NCBI GenBank assembly: GCA_016787265.1
Contig: JAEUVF010000017.1
Coordinates: 1 to 64,000, forward strand
Direction of reading: 5' to 3'
Length of the DNA: 64,000 nt
From: Flavipsychrobacter sp.
Lineage (GTDB): Bacteria > Bacteroidota > Bacteroidia > Chitinophagales > Chitinophagaceae
The notes under the pieces were generated by a model that did not search any database, was not told where the DNA came from, and saw only the letters and a program-made list of their open reading frames with translations. The translations under genes and the position numbers were made by a program. Positions 34,045 through 42,586 of the stretch are shown piece after piece (the first letter of the stretch is position 1; each line of letters starts with the position of its first letter).

Positions 34045-35064
34045 ATGAAGAAACGTGGCATTTTGTTGATGAACCTGGGCTCTCCGGACTCCACTTCGGT
34101 TAAGGATGTTCGGAAGTACCTGAATGAGTTTTTGATGGATGAACGGGTGATTGATGTGCCCTATTTATTGCGGGTGCTGCTGGTAAAAGGAATCATCGTA
34201 ACCTTTCGGGCACCAAAATCTGCCAAGGCTTATGCTTCGATCTGGACGGATGAGGGGTCTCCTCTGATCGTTTTGACCAAACAATTACAGGCGGCTTTGC
34301 AGGAGCAGGTAGAGGAACCGGTGGAGATTTGTATGCGTTATGGGACACCATCGCCCAAAGCGGCTTATGATAAACTGATGAAGGAGCATCCGGGACTCGA
34401 AGAAGTGATCCTGGTGCCGATGTATCCGCATTATGCGATGAGCAGTTATGAGACGGCGGTTGAGTATGCGAAATTGCAGCATAAGGAAGGGAACTATCCT
34501 TTCAAGCTGGATATCGTTCCGCCTTATTATGAGGAGCCCAATTATTTACATGCATTGGCGGAGAGTATTCGTCCGTACCTGGAGCAGGATTTTGATCATA
34601 TTTTATTTAGTTATCACGGGGTTCCGGAGCGTCATATTTTCAAGGGAGATTGCACTGGAACGCATTGTTTGAAAGTGGCGAATTGTTGTGAAGTGGCTTC
34701 TCCTGCGCATGCACAATGTTACCGGCACCAGTGTTGGGTGACAACCAAAAAAGTAACTGAAATTTTAGGTTTGCCGGAAGGCAAGTGGAGCATGAGTTTT
34801 CAATCGAGACTGGGGCGTGATGAGTGGCTGAAACCTTATACTGCCAAACGATTGGAAGAACTGCCCGGCGAGGGGATTAAAAAACTGGCAGTTGCTTGTC
34901 CGGCTTTCATCAGTGATTGCCTCGAAACACTGGAAGAAATTGCGGAAGAGGGCAAGGAAGAGTTTTTGCATGCGGGTGGGGAGGAGTTTGTGATGGTGCC
35001 TTGTTTGAATGTGCATCCGGAGTGGGTACGGACCCTCAAAACATACGTGAAAGGTGAAAAGTGA
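34045..35064 (+). CDS. hemH: Ferrochelatase HemH
   Basis: About 339 residues from the ATG at 34045 (a TTG at 34018 is in frame but adds only nine residues). Motifs are GILLMNLGSPDS at the start, the catalytic-His loop LFSYHGVPERHI near residue 190, and WSMSFQSRLGRDEWLKP near 250. Several cysteines (GTHCLKVANCCEV, QCYRHQC) could hold an iron-sulfur cluster as in some bacterial enzymes. The last five residues and the stop codon (VKGEK, TGA) are written by the heptanucleotide tract that starts at 35047. It inserts iron into protoporphyrin IX. Confidence 0.95.
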   Translation: MKKRGILLMNLGSPDSTSVKDVRKYLNEFLMDERVIDVPYLLRVLLVKGIIVTFRAPKSAKAYASIWTDEGSPLIVLTKQLQAALQEQVEEPVEICMRYGTPSPKAAYDKLMKEHPGLEEVILVPMYPHYAMSSYETAVEYAKLQHKEGNYPFKLDIVPPYYEEPNYLHALAESIRPYLEQDFDHILFSYHGVPERHIFKGDCTGTHCLKVANCCEVASPAHAQCYRHQCWVTTKKVTEILGLPEGKWSMSFQSRLGRDEWLKPYTAKRLEELPGEGIKKLAVACPAFISDCLETLEEIAEEGKEEFLHAGGEEFVMVPCLNVHPEWVRTLKTYVKGEK

Positions 35065-35184
35065 AAGGTGAAAGAAGGTGAAAAGTGAAACGTGAGAAGT
35101 GAGACGTCAGACGTGAGATGTGAGAAGAGTTTCCCGTTTCCATTCTCCTTTGTCTCCTGTTTCCTTTGTTTCCCGTTTCCATGC
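35047..35184. repeat. Heptanucleotide tract, purine type then pyrimidine type
   Basis: From 35047 the plus strand reads a run of GTGARAN heptads: GTGAAAG, GTGAAAA, GTGAAAG, then GTGAAAC, GTGAGAA, GTGAGAC, GTCAGAC and GTGAGAT. From about 35,129 it switches to pyrimidine heptads of the TTTCCCG / GTCTCCT type, which on the other strand are GGAAACN / GGAGACN. It covers the hemH stop codon and fills most of the hemH-hemJ gap. Similar tracts recur at 36,208, 39,536, 45,085, 53,861 and 57,717. Confidence 0.85.
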
Positions 35185-35197
35185 TTAATTTACTCCT

Positions 35198-35749
35198 ATG
35201 TATTTCTACATAAAAGCCCTCCATATCATCTTCGTAGTTACCTGGTTTGCGGGCTTGTTTTACATGCCCCGACTTTTCATTTATGCTACGGAAGCTGGGG
35301 AGAAGGAGCCGGTGGAGAGAGATATTTTGAGGAAGCAGTTTTCCATCATGATGAAACGACTCTGGTATGGAATTACCTGGCCTTCGGCGATATTGACACT
35401 GATCTTTGGAGTAATGGTGATGCTTATGGGCGATTGGGATAAAATCCTTTTCAAACCGGAAGGAAGATGGTTCCTGATGAAATGGATATTTATTCTCGGC
35501 TTATTTGCCTACCATTTCAGTTTGCATCGGTTGTTCAAAGAGGAAATGGCAGGTGTATTCAGGTACAGTTCCACACAGTTGCGAATCTGGAATGAAGTAG
35601 CTACCATTTTTCTCTTTGCGATTGTTTTTTTGGTTACCGTCAAACAGAGCATGAGCCTGGTTTGGGGTATAGGGGGTCTGATCTGCCTGGTGGTCATCCT
35701 GATGCTGGCGATCCGGATCTATAAAAAAATCCGGCAAGGCAATTCCTGA
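35198..35749 (+). CDS. hemJ: HemJ-like protoporphyrinogen IX oxidase (CopD family)
   Basis: A 183-residue membrane protein with about four to five transmembrane helices. It has the HemJ signature in helix 1 (KALHIIFVVTWFAGLFYMPR, with the conserved His), then LWYGITWPSAILTLIFG and GRWFLMKWIFILGLFAYHF near the middle. HemJ oxidises protoporphyrinogen IX. No HemG or HemY is seen in the window, so this gene would close the pathway between HemF/HemN and HemH. It follows hemH on the same strand after the heptad tract. Confidence 0.88.
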   Translation: MYFYIKALHIIFVVTWFAGLFYMPRLFIYATEAGEKEPVERDILRKQFSIMMKRLWYGITWPSAILTLIFGVMVMLMGDWDKILFKPEGRWFLMKWIFILGLFAYHFSLHRLFKEEMAGVFRYSSTQLRIWNEVATIFLFAIVFLVTVKQSMSLVWGIGGLICLVVILMLAIRIYKKIRQGNS

Positions 35750-37153
35750 TCAGATGGCTTTGGAATACCGGATGGATTCTACTCCCTCTTGTTTTTTTCG
35801 TTGAATGAATAAATCAAATGCACTGCAGACAATCCGGATAAAATGATGCCCCTTGGTGGTGAGTGAAACTCCTTCTTCGTTCCATTCAAGTAAGCCATCT
35901 GCAGCCAGTTCTTCCAATACCGGAAAGCTATATTCTTCCAGCTTTTGCAGGTCAGATTTGTTGAAACTGGTTTTCCCCTTACAACTGATATCGAGGATAT
36001 ATTGTTTGAAGGACAAATCTTCTTCATCTAAAAAGTAACCTTTGGTAATGGCCAGCTTACCCTGGTTGATCAGGTCATAATATTCGCGAATGCTTTTATT
36101 ATTCTGCGCATACGCGTTACCGGTATCACTTATACTGGACACACCTAACCCAATCAGCAGTTTGGATGATTGTGTTGTATACCCCATGAAATTCCGGTGA
36201 AGCGTTGCCTCTTCCCTCTTTCCTTCCTCCATCTTCCTTTCCTCCATCTTCCGTGCCCGATACAGCTCATCCGTTGGCAATGCAAAATGATCCATGCCAA
36301 TATCCTGGTAACCATGCATGGCAAACTGGAATTTCCCCAGGCGGTAGAGTTCCATTTTCAGTTCAGCAGATGGGAGGTCGTTTTCATCAAAGAGGCGTTG
36401 ACCGCGACTGGTCCAGGGTACATGAGCATAACTGTAAAAAGCAACGCGATCCGGTTTTAAGGTAAGCACCTGCTTTAAGGTTCGTTCCATGGATTCTGTG
36501 GTTTGTCTGGGCAGGCCATAAATCAGGTCATAATTGACTGAAGTATATCCGATTTCCCGCGCGATTTCTGTTACTTCCTGCACTTTGTAAAAAGGCTGGA
36601 TGCGGTTGATGATTTGCTGTACAATCGGGTCATTATCCTGCACCCCAAAACTCACGCGGCGAAATCCCAGATTATACAAGGTTTTCAGGTGATCGTACGT
36701 AGTATTATTGGGATGGCCTTCAAAACTGAAAGCGTGGTCATCAGCAATCGTACAGGAATTAAGTATGGGTAATAATAGTTTTTGAAGATTTTCCGGAGAG
36801 AAAAAAGTGGGTGTGCCACCGCCGAGATGGAGTTCGCGCAGCACGGGTTTTTCCTTCATGAGTCGAAGGTAAAGGGTCCATTCTTTCAGGATAGCTTCAA
36901 TGTATTCGCCTTCCACTTTGTGGTTGGTGGTAATCTTTTTATTACAGCCGCAATAGGTACAAAGGCTCTCACAGAAAGGGAGGTGGATATATAGTGCCAT
37001 TCCGTTTTGGGTATTCTCAATGGAAAACTGCTGCGTGAAATTAGCTTCCCATTTTTCCACTGAAATTTCCGGCTCCCATTGAGGTACAGTAGGATAACTG
37101 GTGTATCGTGGAACCGGTCGGTCGTATTTCTTAAGTAAGCTGGCGGTAATCAT
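35750..37153 (-). CDS. hemN: Oxygen-independent coproporphyrinogen III oxidase HemN
   Basis: A 467-residue radical SAM enzyme with RYTSYPTVPQW at the start, the cluster motif CESLCTYCGC (CxxxCxxC) near residue 60, HLGGGTPTFFSPENL near 110 and MDHFALPTDEL near 286. Between DELYRA and the conserved TLHRNFMGYTTQ is a charged stretch (about residues 300-315, rich in K, E, M and R) that relatives lack; it is encoded by GGAAGAT/GGAGGAA heptads. The insertion keeps the frame. The gene is convergent with hemJ, stop against stop. Confidence 0.93.
   Translation of the reverse strand: MITASLLKKYDRPVPRYTSYPTVPQWEPEISVEKWEANFTQQFSIENTQNGMALYIHLPFCESLCTYCGCNKKITTNHKVEGEYIEAILKEWTLYLRLMKEKPVLRELHLGGGTPTFFSPENLQKLLLPILNSCTIADDHAFSFEGHPNNTTYDHLKTLYNLGFRRVSFGVQDNDPIVQQIINRIQPFYKVQEVTEIAREIGYTSVNYDLIYGLPRQTTESMERTLKQVLTLKPDRVAFYSYAHVPWTSRGQRLFDENDLPSAELKMELYRLGKFQFAMHGYQDIGMDHFALPTDELYRARKMEERKMEEGKREEATLHRNFMGYTTQSSKLLIGLGVSSISDTGNAYAQNNKSIREYYDLINQGKLAITKGYFLDEEDLSFKQYILDISCKGKTSFNKSDLQKLEEYSFPVLEELAADGLLEWNEEGVSLTTKGHHFIRIVCSAFDLFIQRKKQEGVESIRYSKAI
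36208..36253 (-). repeat. Heptad tract inside the hemN coding sequence
   Basis: On the coding strand the segment reads GGAAGAT, GGAGGAA, an extra A, GGAAGAT, GGAGGAA, GGAAAGA, GGGAAGA. It encodes a low-complexity Lys/Glu/Met segment just before the conserved LHRNFMGYTT block. It belongs to the same purine-heptad class as the tract at 45,085-45,193. Confidence 0.75.
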
Positions 37154-37262
37154 GGCGCAAAGAAAGAGCCGCAGATGGGGCTATGCACTGACCAGCGTCG
37201 CAATGGGGCCTGATCTTTGTCAGTTTGCGCTGTTTTTCTGTCACGGGATTGTCATTTACAGA

Positions 37263-37303
37263 TTTTTCCGCATTTCGTAAATGCTTTTTCCGCATCGCGT
37301 AAA
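37263..37303. promoter_or_regulatory. Tandem direct repeat upstream of the FecA-like receptor
   Basis: Two 19-bp copies, TTTTTCCGCATTTCGTAAA (37263-37281) and TTTTTCCGCATCGCGTAAA (37285-37303), are spaced exactly 22 bp apart, about two helical turns. A third partial GTAAA follows at 37306. Copy 1 also contains the palindrome GCATTTCGTAAATGC (37270-37284). The pair lies 47-87 bp before the receptor ATG, suited to a regulator binding side by side. The regulator is unknown; an iron-responsive one is a guess. Confidence 0.5.
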
Positions 37304-37349
37304 CCGTAAATTTTGGTGTATTTGATCTTTGCGGCCGAAAGAAACTGAT

Positions 37350-39539
37350 ATGATTAAGAATGGATTGTTAAGTGGAATGGCGCTGCTGGTTTCAGTGGCG
37401 GGAATGGCCCAGGAAGCAGCAGATACAGCAAGAAAAGAACAGGAAATGCCCCAGGTGTTGGTGGTTGGATATAAAGACAAATTATTATCAAAGGTACCGG
37501 GATCGGTATCCATCATTCGCTTTAAAGAGATTCAGCAATTGGCTCCCATCAGCGGAAATGATGTAATGCGCCGGGTACCCGGATTGAATATTGTGGACGA
37601 AGAAGGTGCAGGTTTGCGCATCAATATTGGGGTACGTGGACTGGATCCGGATCGCAGTCGCAATTTGCTGATACTGGAAGATGGTGTGCCGGTTGCCCTG
37701 AATCCTTATGGTGAGCCTGAAATGTATTTCACACCGGTGATTGATAAAGTACGATCTATTGAAGTATTGAAGGGAAGTGGCCAGGTGCAGTTTGGGCCGC
37801 AAACCATTGGTGGGGTGGTTAACTTGATTACAGCTGATCCTCCTGCAGAAGAGCGTACAGAGTTGCGGGTGAAAGGTGGCCAGGGAGGATTTTTCTCTAC
37901 CTATGCCAGTTATGGCAATACCGTTGGTAATATGGGATTCAATGTAAGTTATCTGCGTAAGCAGGCAGATAATATTGGTCCCACCTGGTTTAGAATCAAC
38001 GACCTCAGTGCCAAGCTGCGTTTTCAGTTGAGTGAAAAATCATCTATCGGGATGAAACTCGGCGTGTATGATGAACTCTCTAATTCCACTTATATAGGCA
38101 TTACGCAATCGATGTATGATGCCGGCGGATCTGATTATGTGCGACTGGCACCGGATGATCGCCTGCCTGTACGCAGGTATAATTTAAGCGTGACACATTC
38201 CCTGCAAATAAATCAGCGCGTGAATTTGCAGACTACGGCATTTGCTTATACCACGAACCGAAACTGGCAGCGTCAGGACTTTAGTTATTCTTCTACTGCA
38301 GCCAATCAAACCGGGGTGATTTGGGGTGATCGTACAGTAGCTGGAGGAGCAATTTATATGCTGAATAGCAATGGGCATCGCAACCGGCAATTTGAAGTGA
38401 TGGGAGTGGAGCCTCGCCTTACTGTAAAAGGAAAGATTGGTGATAAAGAAAATAAACTGAATGCAGGGGTTCGCTACCTGTATGAGAAAGCGAGAGAGCA
38501 ATTTGTAATTGGTAAAAAAGCAGATGCAACGGCCGGGGATATGCGCGATAATGAAATCCGGAGCGGGCATGCATTGAGTGGATTTATTCAGGATGAGCTG
38601 GCTCTTACCAAACGTTTTACTGTTAATGCAGGCGTACGATTGGAAAGCTTCAATTACAGTCGCCGTATTTTAAGAGGACGTTTTCCGGTGAATGGTGCAA
38701 CTGTGGTGGCAGATACGAATGTATTGGCGAAGCAAAATGTGCTTGCTGTGATTCCTGGTGGTGGATTTAATTACGTGGTGAATGGAAGTTTGAATCTGTT
38801 TGGTGGAGTGCATCGTGGATTCGCTCCTCCGAGAACCAAGGATGCCATTACCTCAACTGGTTTTGCCGTTGATCTGGATGCAGAGAAGAGCTGGAATTTT
38901 GAATTGGGAGTACGCTTCAATCATGCTAACTGGATAGAAGGCGAACTGACCTTCTTCAGAATGGACTTTGACAACCAGATCATTCCGATTTCGCAATCGA
39001 GTGGTAATGCCAATGCAACCGGACTCGCGAATGGGGGTAAAACTGCCCACACGGGAGTAGAGGCTGCCGTGCAGCTGGATTTTGGTAAAGCATTCAACTG
39101 GAAACACAGTTTGCAATTGAGTTCCAATTTCACCTATGTAAAAAGTGTGTATTCGGCTGATCGTTTTATCACCAGTGGAACGGAAAAGATCAATATCCGC
39201 GATAACAAACTGCCTTATGCGCCTTCCTTTATCTGGAATGGTACAGTTGGGTTTGAATCTAAAGGCGGACTGGGAATTCGTTTCTTTGCCAACTATGTAG
39301 GTGAACAGTATGCAGATGAGTTGAATACCGTGGCGCCATCCGCAAATGGACGTATTGGTCGCATTGATAGCAGAATGGTGTTTGATGGAACTGCCTATTA
39401 TCAGTTGAACAAAAAAGTGAACTTCAATATCAGTGCGAAGAACCTGGGTGATAAGAGATATATCGCGAGTCGCAGGCCCGAGGGAATCAGAGTAGGTATG
39501 CCGGCGTTTGTGACAGCGGGGGTGGAGCTCACTTTGTGA
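37350..39539 (+). CDS. TonB-dependent receptor, FecA-like iron(III) citrate type
   Basis: About 729 residues from the ATG at 37350 (an upstream in-frame TTG at 37329 is less likely). The signal peptide is about residues 1-20 (VSVAGMAQ). The plug contains RVPGLNIVDEEGAGLRINIG, LEDGVPVALNPYGEPEMYF and GSGQVQFGPQTIGGVVNLI. These are closest in pattern to FecA receptors for iron dicitrate, which binds the ligand in a short plug loop. The C-terminus ends VTAGVELTL. Location beside hemN and the heme cluster fits iron supply. The stop codon lies in the first heptad of the following tract. Confidence 0.8.
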   Translation: MIKNGLLSGMALLVSVAGMAQEAADTARKEQEMPQVLVVGYKDKLLSKVPGSVSIIRFKEIQQLAPISGNDVMRRVPGLNIVDEEGAGLRINIGVRGLDPDRSRNLLILEDGVPVALNPYGEPEMYFTPVIDKVRSIEVLKGSGQVQFGPQTIGGVVNLITADPPAEERTELRVKGGQGGFFSTYASYGNTVGNMGFNVSYLRKQADNIGPTWFRINDLSAKLRFQLSEKSSIGMKLGVYDELSNSTYIGITQSMYDAGGSDYVRLAPDDRLPVRRYNLSVTHSLQINQRVNLQTTAFAYTTNRNWQRQDFSYSSTAANQTGVIWGDRTVAGGAIYMLNSNGHRNRQFEVMGVEPRLTVKGKIGDKENKLNAGVRYLYEKAREQFVIGKKADATAGDMRDNEIRSGHALSGFIQDELALTKRFTVNAGVRLESFNYSRRILRGRFPVNGATVVADTNVLAKQNVLAVIPGGGFNYVVNGSLNLFGGVHRGFAPPRTKDAITSTGFAVDLDAEKSWNFELGVRFNHANWIEGELTFFRMDFDNQIIPISQSSGNANATGLANGGKTAHTGVEAAVQLDFGKAFNWKHSLQLSSNFTYVKSVYSADRFITSGTEKINIRDNKLPYAPSFIWNGTVGFESKGGLGIRFFANYVGEQYADELNTVAPSANGRIGRIDSRMVFDGTAYYQLNKKVNFNISAKNLGDKRYIASRRPEGIRVGMPAFVTAGVELTL

Positions 39540-39570
39540 GCGGTGAAAGGTGAAAAGTGAAAGGTGAAAG
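39536..39570 (+). repeat. Heptad tract over the receptor stop codon
   Basis: Five heptads follow each other without gaps: GTGAGCG, GTGAAAG, GTGAAAA, GTGAAAG, GTGAAAG. The TGA stop of the receptor gene (39537-39539) lies inside the first one. An intrinsic terminator follows within 10 bases. Confidence 0.85.
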
Positions 39571-39577
39571 AATTGGA

Positions 39578-39604
39578 AGACCTGTGGGTAACACAGGTCT
39601 TTTG
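39578..39604 (+). terminator. Intrinsic terminator, AGACCTGTG hairpin
   Basis: A perfect 9-bp stem AGACCTGTG / CACAGGTCT encloses the loop GGTAA and is followed by TTTGTAT. An identical hairpin with the same loop and the same tail occurs at 45,201-45,227. It ends the FecA-like receptor transcript. Confidence 0.85.
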
Positions 39605-39630
39605 TATTATATTGGGGGTAAGGAAATTCT

Positions 39631-40005
39631 ATGAAAAGAATATTGGAGGTATTAATTGCTTTGGTGTGGTTGGTAAATGGGTTGTATTGTAAAGTGTTGA
39701 ACGGTGTTCCAAGGCATGAAGCGATTGTTGCAAGGGTGCTGCAATTGCAGGAAGCAAGGGTGCTAACCCTGCTAATTGGATTATCAGAAATTGGAATTGC
39801 GATATGGATAATTAGTCGATTTCAATCCAGGCTGGCAGCAATTGTTCAAATGTTGTTGGTCGCCAGTATGAATTTGCTGGAGTTCTTATTGGCCAGGGAT
39901 CTTCTGCTTTGGGGCAGCTGGAACAGTGTATTCGCGCTACTCTTTATCGCGCTCATTTATTTTACAGCATTTGTGATTGGCAAACCAGTAGCAACCAATA
40001 CCTAG
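39631..40005 (+). CDS. DoxX-like membrane protein
   Basis: A 124-residue protein with about four hydrophobic helices. The first (ILEVLIALVWLVNGLYCKVL) and the following VPRHEAIVARVL loop match DoxX-like small membrane proteins. Function unknown. It is the first gene of a tight operon of four (1-bp gap to the next gene). Confidence 0.65.
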   Translation: MKRILEVLIALVWLVNGLYCKVLNGVPRHEAIVARVLQLQEARVLTLLIGLSEIGIAIWIISRFQSRLAAIVQMLLVASMNLLEFLLARDLLLWGSWNSVFALLFIALIYFTAFVIGKPVATNT

Positions 40006-40006
40006 T

Positions 40007-40744
40007 ATGATGCAATTCCTCAAATCCCACCCATTTGCTGTAGAAGCCTATTTTGATTCTTCTGTAGTGCTCAGTTTTGCTGTTCCGAAAGAGCAACTGA
40101 TTCAACTGATACCTCCCTGCCTGGAGCTGGATCTGCTAAAGGAGCAATATGGATTCATTGCAGTAGCGATGGTGCAAACCAGGAAATTGCGGCCCAAAGG
40201 GTTTCCCGCATTTATGGGAAATGATTTTTTTCTGATCGGGTACCGGATTTTTGTTCGTTATAAAACCAGCGAAGGAAAACGTTTGCGGGGCTTGTATATT
40301 CTGAGGTCTGAAACAGATAAAAAAAAGATGCAGTGGCTGGGTTCGCTGTTCACGCAATACAAGTACCACACAATTGATATCAGGCTTCAACGGGAAAAGG
40401 ATACTCAACTTATACAGTCTGATTCATCCGGAATGCTGGTAAAGTTCAGACGGGTTGAACAGGAAATACCATTGCCCATACATTCACCATTTACCGACTG
40501 GAAAGAGGCCCGGAGATTCGCCGGACCCTTACCTTTTACCTTCAGTTACTTCGAAAGAGAAAAGAAAGTATTGATAGTTGAAGGAGTAAGAAGCAACTGG
40601 ACTCCCAAACCTATCCAGGTGTTGGAGTATAAAATACCTTTCCTGGAAAGCCTTGGTGTAGAAGCTCCGGTATTGGCGAATGCATTTGAGATAACAGAAA
40701 TTCCCTATTACTGGAAAAAAGGAAAAAAAGATACATGGAGCTAA
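40007..40744 (+). CDS. DUF2071 (YqjF-like) protein
   Basis: A 245-residue protein of the DUF2071 / acetoacetate-decarboxylase-like fold. It has FAVPKEQLIQLIPPCLELD near residue 26, NDFFLIGYRIFVRY near 75 and the conserved LRGLYILRSETDKKKM near 97. No catalytic role is established for the family. It overlaps the methyltransferase gene by 10 bp. Confidence 0.75.
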   Translation: MMQFLKSHPFAVEAYFDSSVVLSFAVPKEQLIQLIPPCLELDLLKEQYGFIAVAMVQTRKLRPKGFPAFMGNDFFLIGYRIFVRYKTSEGKRLRGLYILRSETDKKKMQWLGSLFTQYKYHTIDIRLQREKDTQLIQSDSSGMLVKFRRVEQEIPLPIHSPFTDWKEARRFAGPLPFTFSYFEREKKVLIVEGVRSNWTPKPIQVLEYKIPFLESLGVEAPVLANAFEITEIPYYWKKGKKDTWS

Positions 40745-41487
40745 ACAGGAAATCTTACCAGGGAGTTTGGAATATTGTTCGCTTTAACTGGCCCTTCTAT
40801 GTAGTTGCCGGTATTGTAATCCTGTTGGTGATTGGAATAGCTGGTTATTTTTCCGGATTGATTTTTTATTTCCTTCTGGCAGTTGCTTTGGCAGCATTCG
40901 TTGGAATGGTTGTTTCGCTGTTGGTATCTCATTATATCTATGATCGTTCTAGATTATATTATTTTGACTGGCTGGATGGATTGGATTTTCCAAAAGTAGG
41001 ATCTGCACTTACTGTGAATGCCGGTTTTGATGAAACCACGGAGATTCTACAACATAAATTTCCATCCCTCCGATTTGCGATGGCGGATTTTTATGATCCT
41101 CGGCTACATACTGAACCTTCTATCGAAAGAGCAAGAAAAATCTATCCGCCTAAACCGGAAGTTCAAAAGGTAAATACTGCTGAATTGCCTTATTGTGATC
41201 ATCAATTTGATATAATATTTGTGCTTCTTTCCGCCCATGAAATAAGAAATTCAAAAGAACGTGATTTGTTCTTTTCAGAGTTGAAAAGGGTGCTTCGTGA
41301 TGGTGGAAAAATTATTGTTATGGAGCACCTGCGGGATCTGCCAAATTTCCTGGCCTACACTATTGGATTTTTTCATTTCCATTCTCGCGCTGCCTGGATA
41401 AAATCTTTTGAACTGGCCGAACTGAAACTGGAGTGGGAGGAAAAACAAACTTCTTTCATCAGCCTATTCATATTGACAAATAAATGA
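40735..41487 (+). CDS. SAM-dependent methyltransferase with N-terminal membrane helices
   Basis: A 250-residue protein. Two hydrophobic helices (about residues 20-65) precede a class I methyltransferase domain. The SAM motif is degenerate (LTVNAGFDETTEIL), while the later motifs LPYCDHQFDIIFVLLSAHEI and ELKRVLRDGGKIIVMEHL are clear. The substrate is unknown. Overlaps with both neighbours (10 and 4 bp) show a coupled operon, suggesting a membrane-bound or lipid substrate. Confidence 0.75.
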   Translation: MELNRKSYQGVWNIVRFNWPFYVVAGIVILLVIGIAGYFSGLIFYFLLAVALAAFVGMVVSLLVSHYIYDRSRLYYFDWLDGLDFPKVGSALTVNAGFDETTEILQHKFPSLRFAMADFYDPRLHTEPSIERARKIYPPKPEVQKVNTAELPYCDHQFDIIFVLLSAHEIRNSKERDLFFSELKRVLRDGGKIIVMEHLRDLPNFLAYTIGFFHFHSRAAWIKSFELAELKLEWEEKQTSFISLFILTNK

Positions 41488-41879
41488 TTCAGCAAATTCA
41501 AATCGTAGGAATCGCGCTTATATTGCTGGCGCTTTTACACCTGATTTTTCCAAGGTATTTCAACTGGAAAAAAGAGCTGGCAGGGTTGAGTGTCATTAAT
41601 CGTGAAATGATGATTGTTCATACTTTTTTCATCGCACTCACGGTGCTGTTGATGGGAGTCCTATGTATAACAAGTGCGAATGAACTTTCCGAAACAACCT
41701 TAGGAAAAAGACTGGCTGCAGGCATCGGTTTGTTTTGGTTTATCCGATGGATTGTTCAGTTTACAGGATATTCTTCTGTGAACTGGAAAGGAAAAAAATT
41801 TGAAACAGCAGTACATGTTTTTTTTAGTCTGTTTTGGATATATGTTAGTGGCTTATTTTGGTGGGTCGCCTTTTCCTGA
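41484..41879 (+). CDS. Small integral membrane protein, unknown function
   Basis: A 131-residue protein with four predicted helices (IVGIALILLALLHLIF; MIVHTFFIALTVLLMGV; LAAGIGLFWFIRWIVQF; a C-terminal VFFSLFWIYVSGLFWW). No family recognised. It overlaps the methyltransferase gene by 4 bp and ends the operon. Confidence 0.6.
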   Translation: MIQQIQIVGIALILLALLHLIFPRYFNWKKELAGLSVINREMMIVHTFFIALTVLLMGVLCITSANELSETTLGKRLAAGIGLFWFIRWIVQFTGYSSVNWKGKKFETAVHVFFSLFWIYVSGLFWWVAFS

Positions 41880-41887
41880 TGAATGTT

Positions 41888-42586
41888 TCACGATAATAGT
41901 TGGGCCAGCTTATCACGGTAGCTTCTGCCGATAGGGATGGTGTGGCCCTTGATTTCTGCTTCTTCGGCAGTAAAGGAATCAATTTTGGAGATAGAAACAA
42001 TGAAGGATCGGTGCACCCGGATAAACTGGGAAGCAGGGAGACGGCTTTCAATTTCTGTAGTGCTCATTTTGGTAAGGTATTCGGTATTGGTTGTGACGAA
42101 CCGGATGTATTCCCGCTGGCTTTCAATAAATAAGATGTCGGAAAGCAATACTTTGATTTTTTTCTTTTGAACAGAAATGAAAAGAAAATCTTTTTCAGGT
42201 GCTGGCACACCGGCAGGTGGATTTTTATCATTGTTTTGTCTGACCTTATTCACAGCAGTGATAAAGCGATCGAACTCTATTGGTTTCAATAAATAGTCGA
42301 CTACATTTAACTCGAAGCCCTCTACTGCGTATTGATGATAAGCAGTGGTAATAATTACCTGGGGTCTCTTTTGTAAGGTTCGCAGAAAATTCATGCCTTT
42401 TAACCTGGGCAGGTGGATGTCCAAAAAGATAAGATCCACGGATTCTTTCTGTAGAAACTCGGTTGCCAGTAAGGCATTTTTGAAATGGCCTTTGTATTCC
42501 AGGGAAGGAAGTTGATCAATATAATCTATTAGAATTTTTGCAGCCAGTGGCTCATCTTCTACTACTATACAGGAAATGCTAGACAT
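41888..42586 (-). CDS. LytTR-family response regulator
   Basis: A 232-residue regulator. The N-terminal receiver has VVEDEPLAAKIL and the phospho-acceptor Asp in VDLIFLDIHLPRLKG (about residue 57). The C-terminal LytTR DNA-binding domain (about 130-230) has ILFIESQREYIRFVT and FIRVHRSFIVSI. Its start overlaps the sensor kinase end by 8 bp, forming the usual Bacteroidota pair. Targets are not evident. Confidence 0.92.
   Translation of the reverse strand: MSSISCIVVEDEPLAAKILIDYIDQLPSLEYKGHFKNALLATEFLQKESVDLIFLDIHLPRLKGMNFLRTLQKRPQVIITTAYHQYAVEGFELNVVDYLLKPIEFDRFITAVNKVRQNNDKNPPAGVPAPEKDFLFISVQKKKIKVLLSDILFIESQREYIRFVTTNTEYLTKMSTTEIESRLPASQFIRVHRSFIVSISKIDSFTAEEAEIKGHTIPIGRSYRDKLAQLLS

Noticed and set aside
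35047..35184. CRISPR array
   Set aside because: Repeat units are 7 bp with no spacers, and no cas genes are present.
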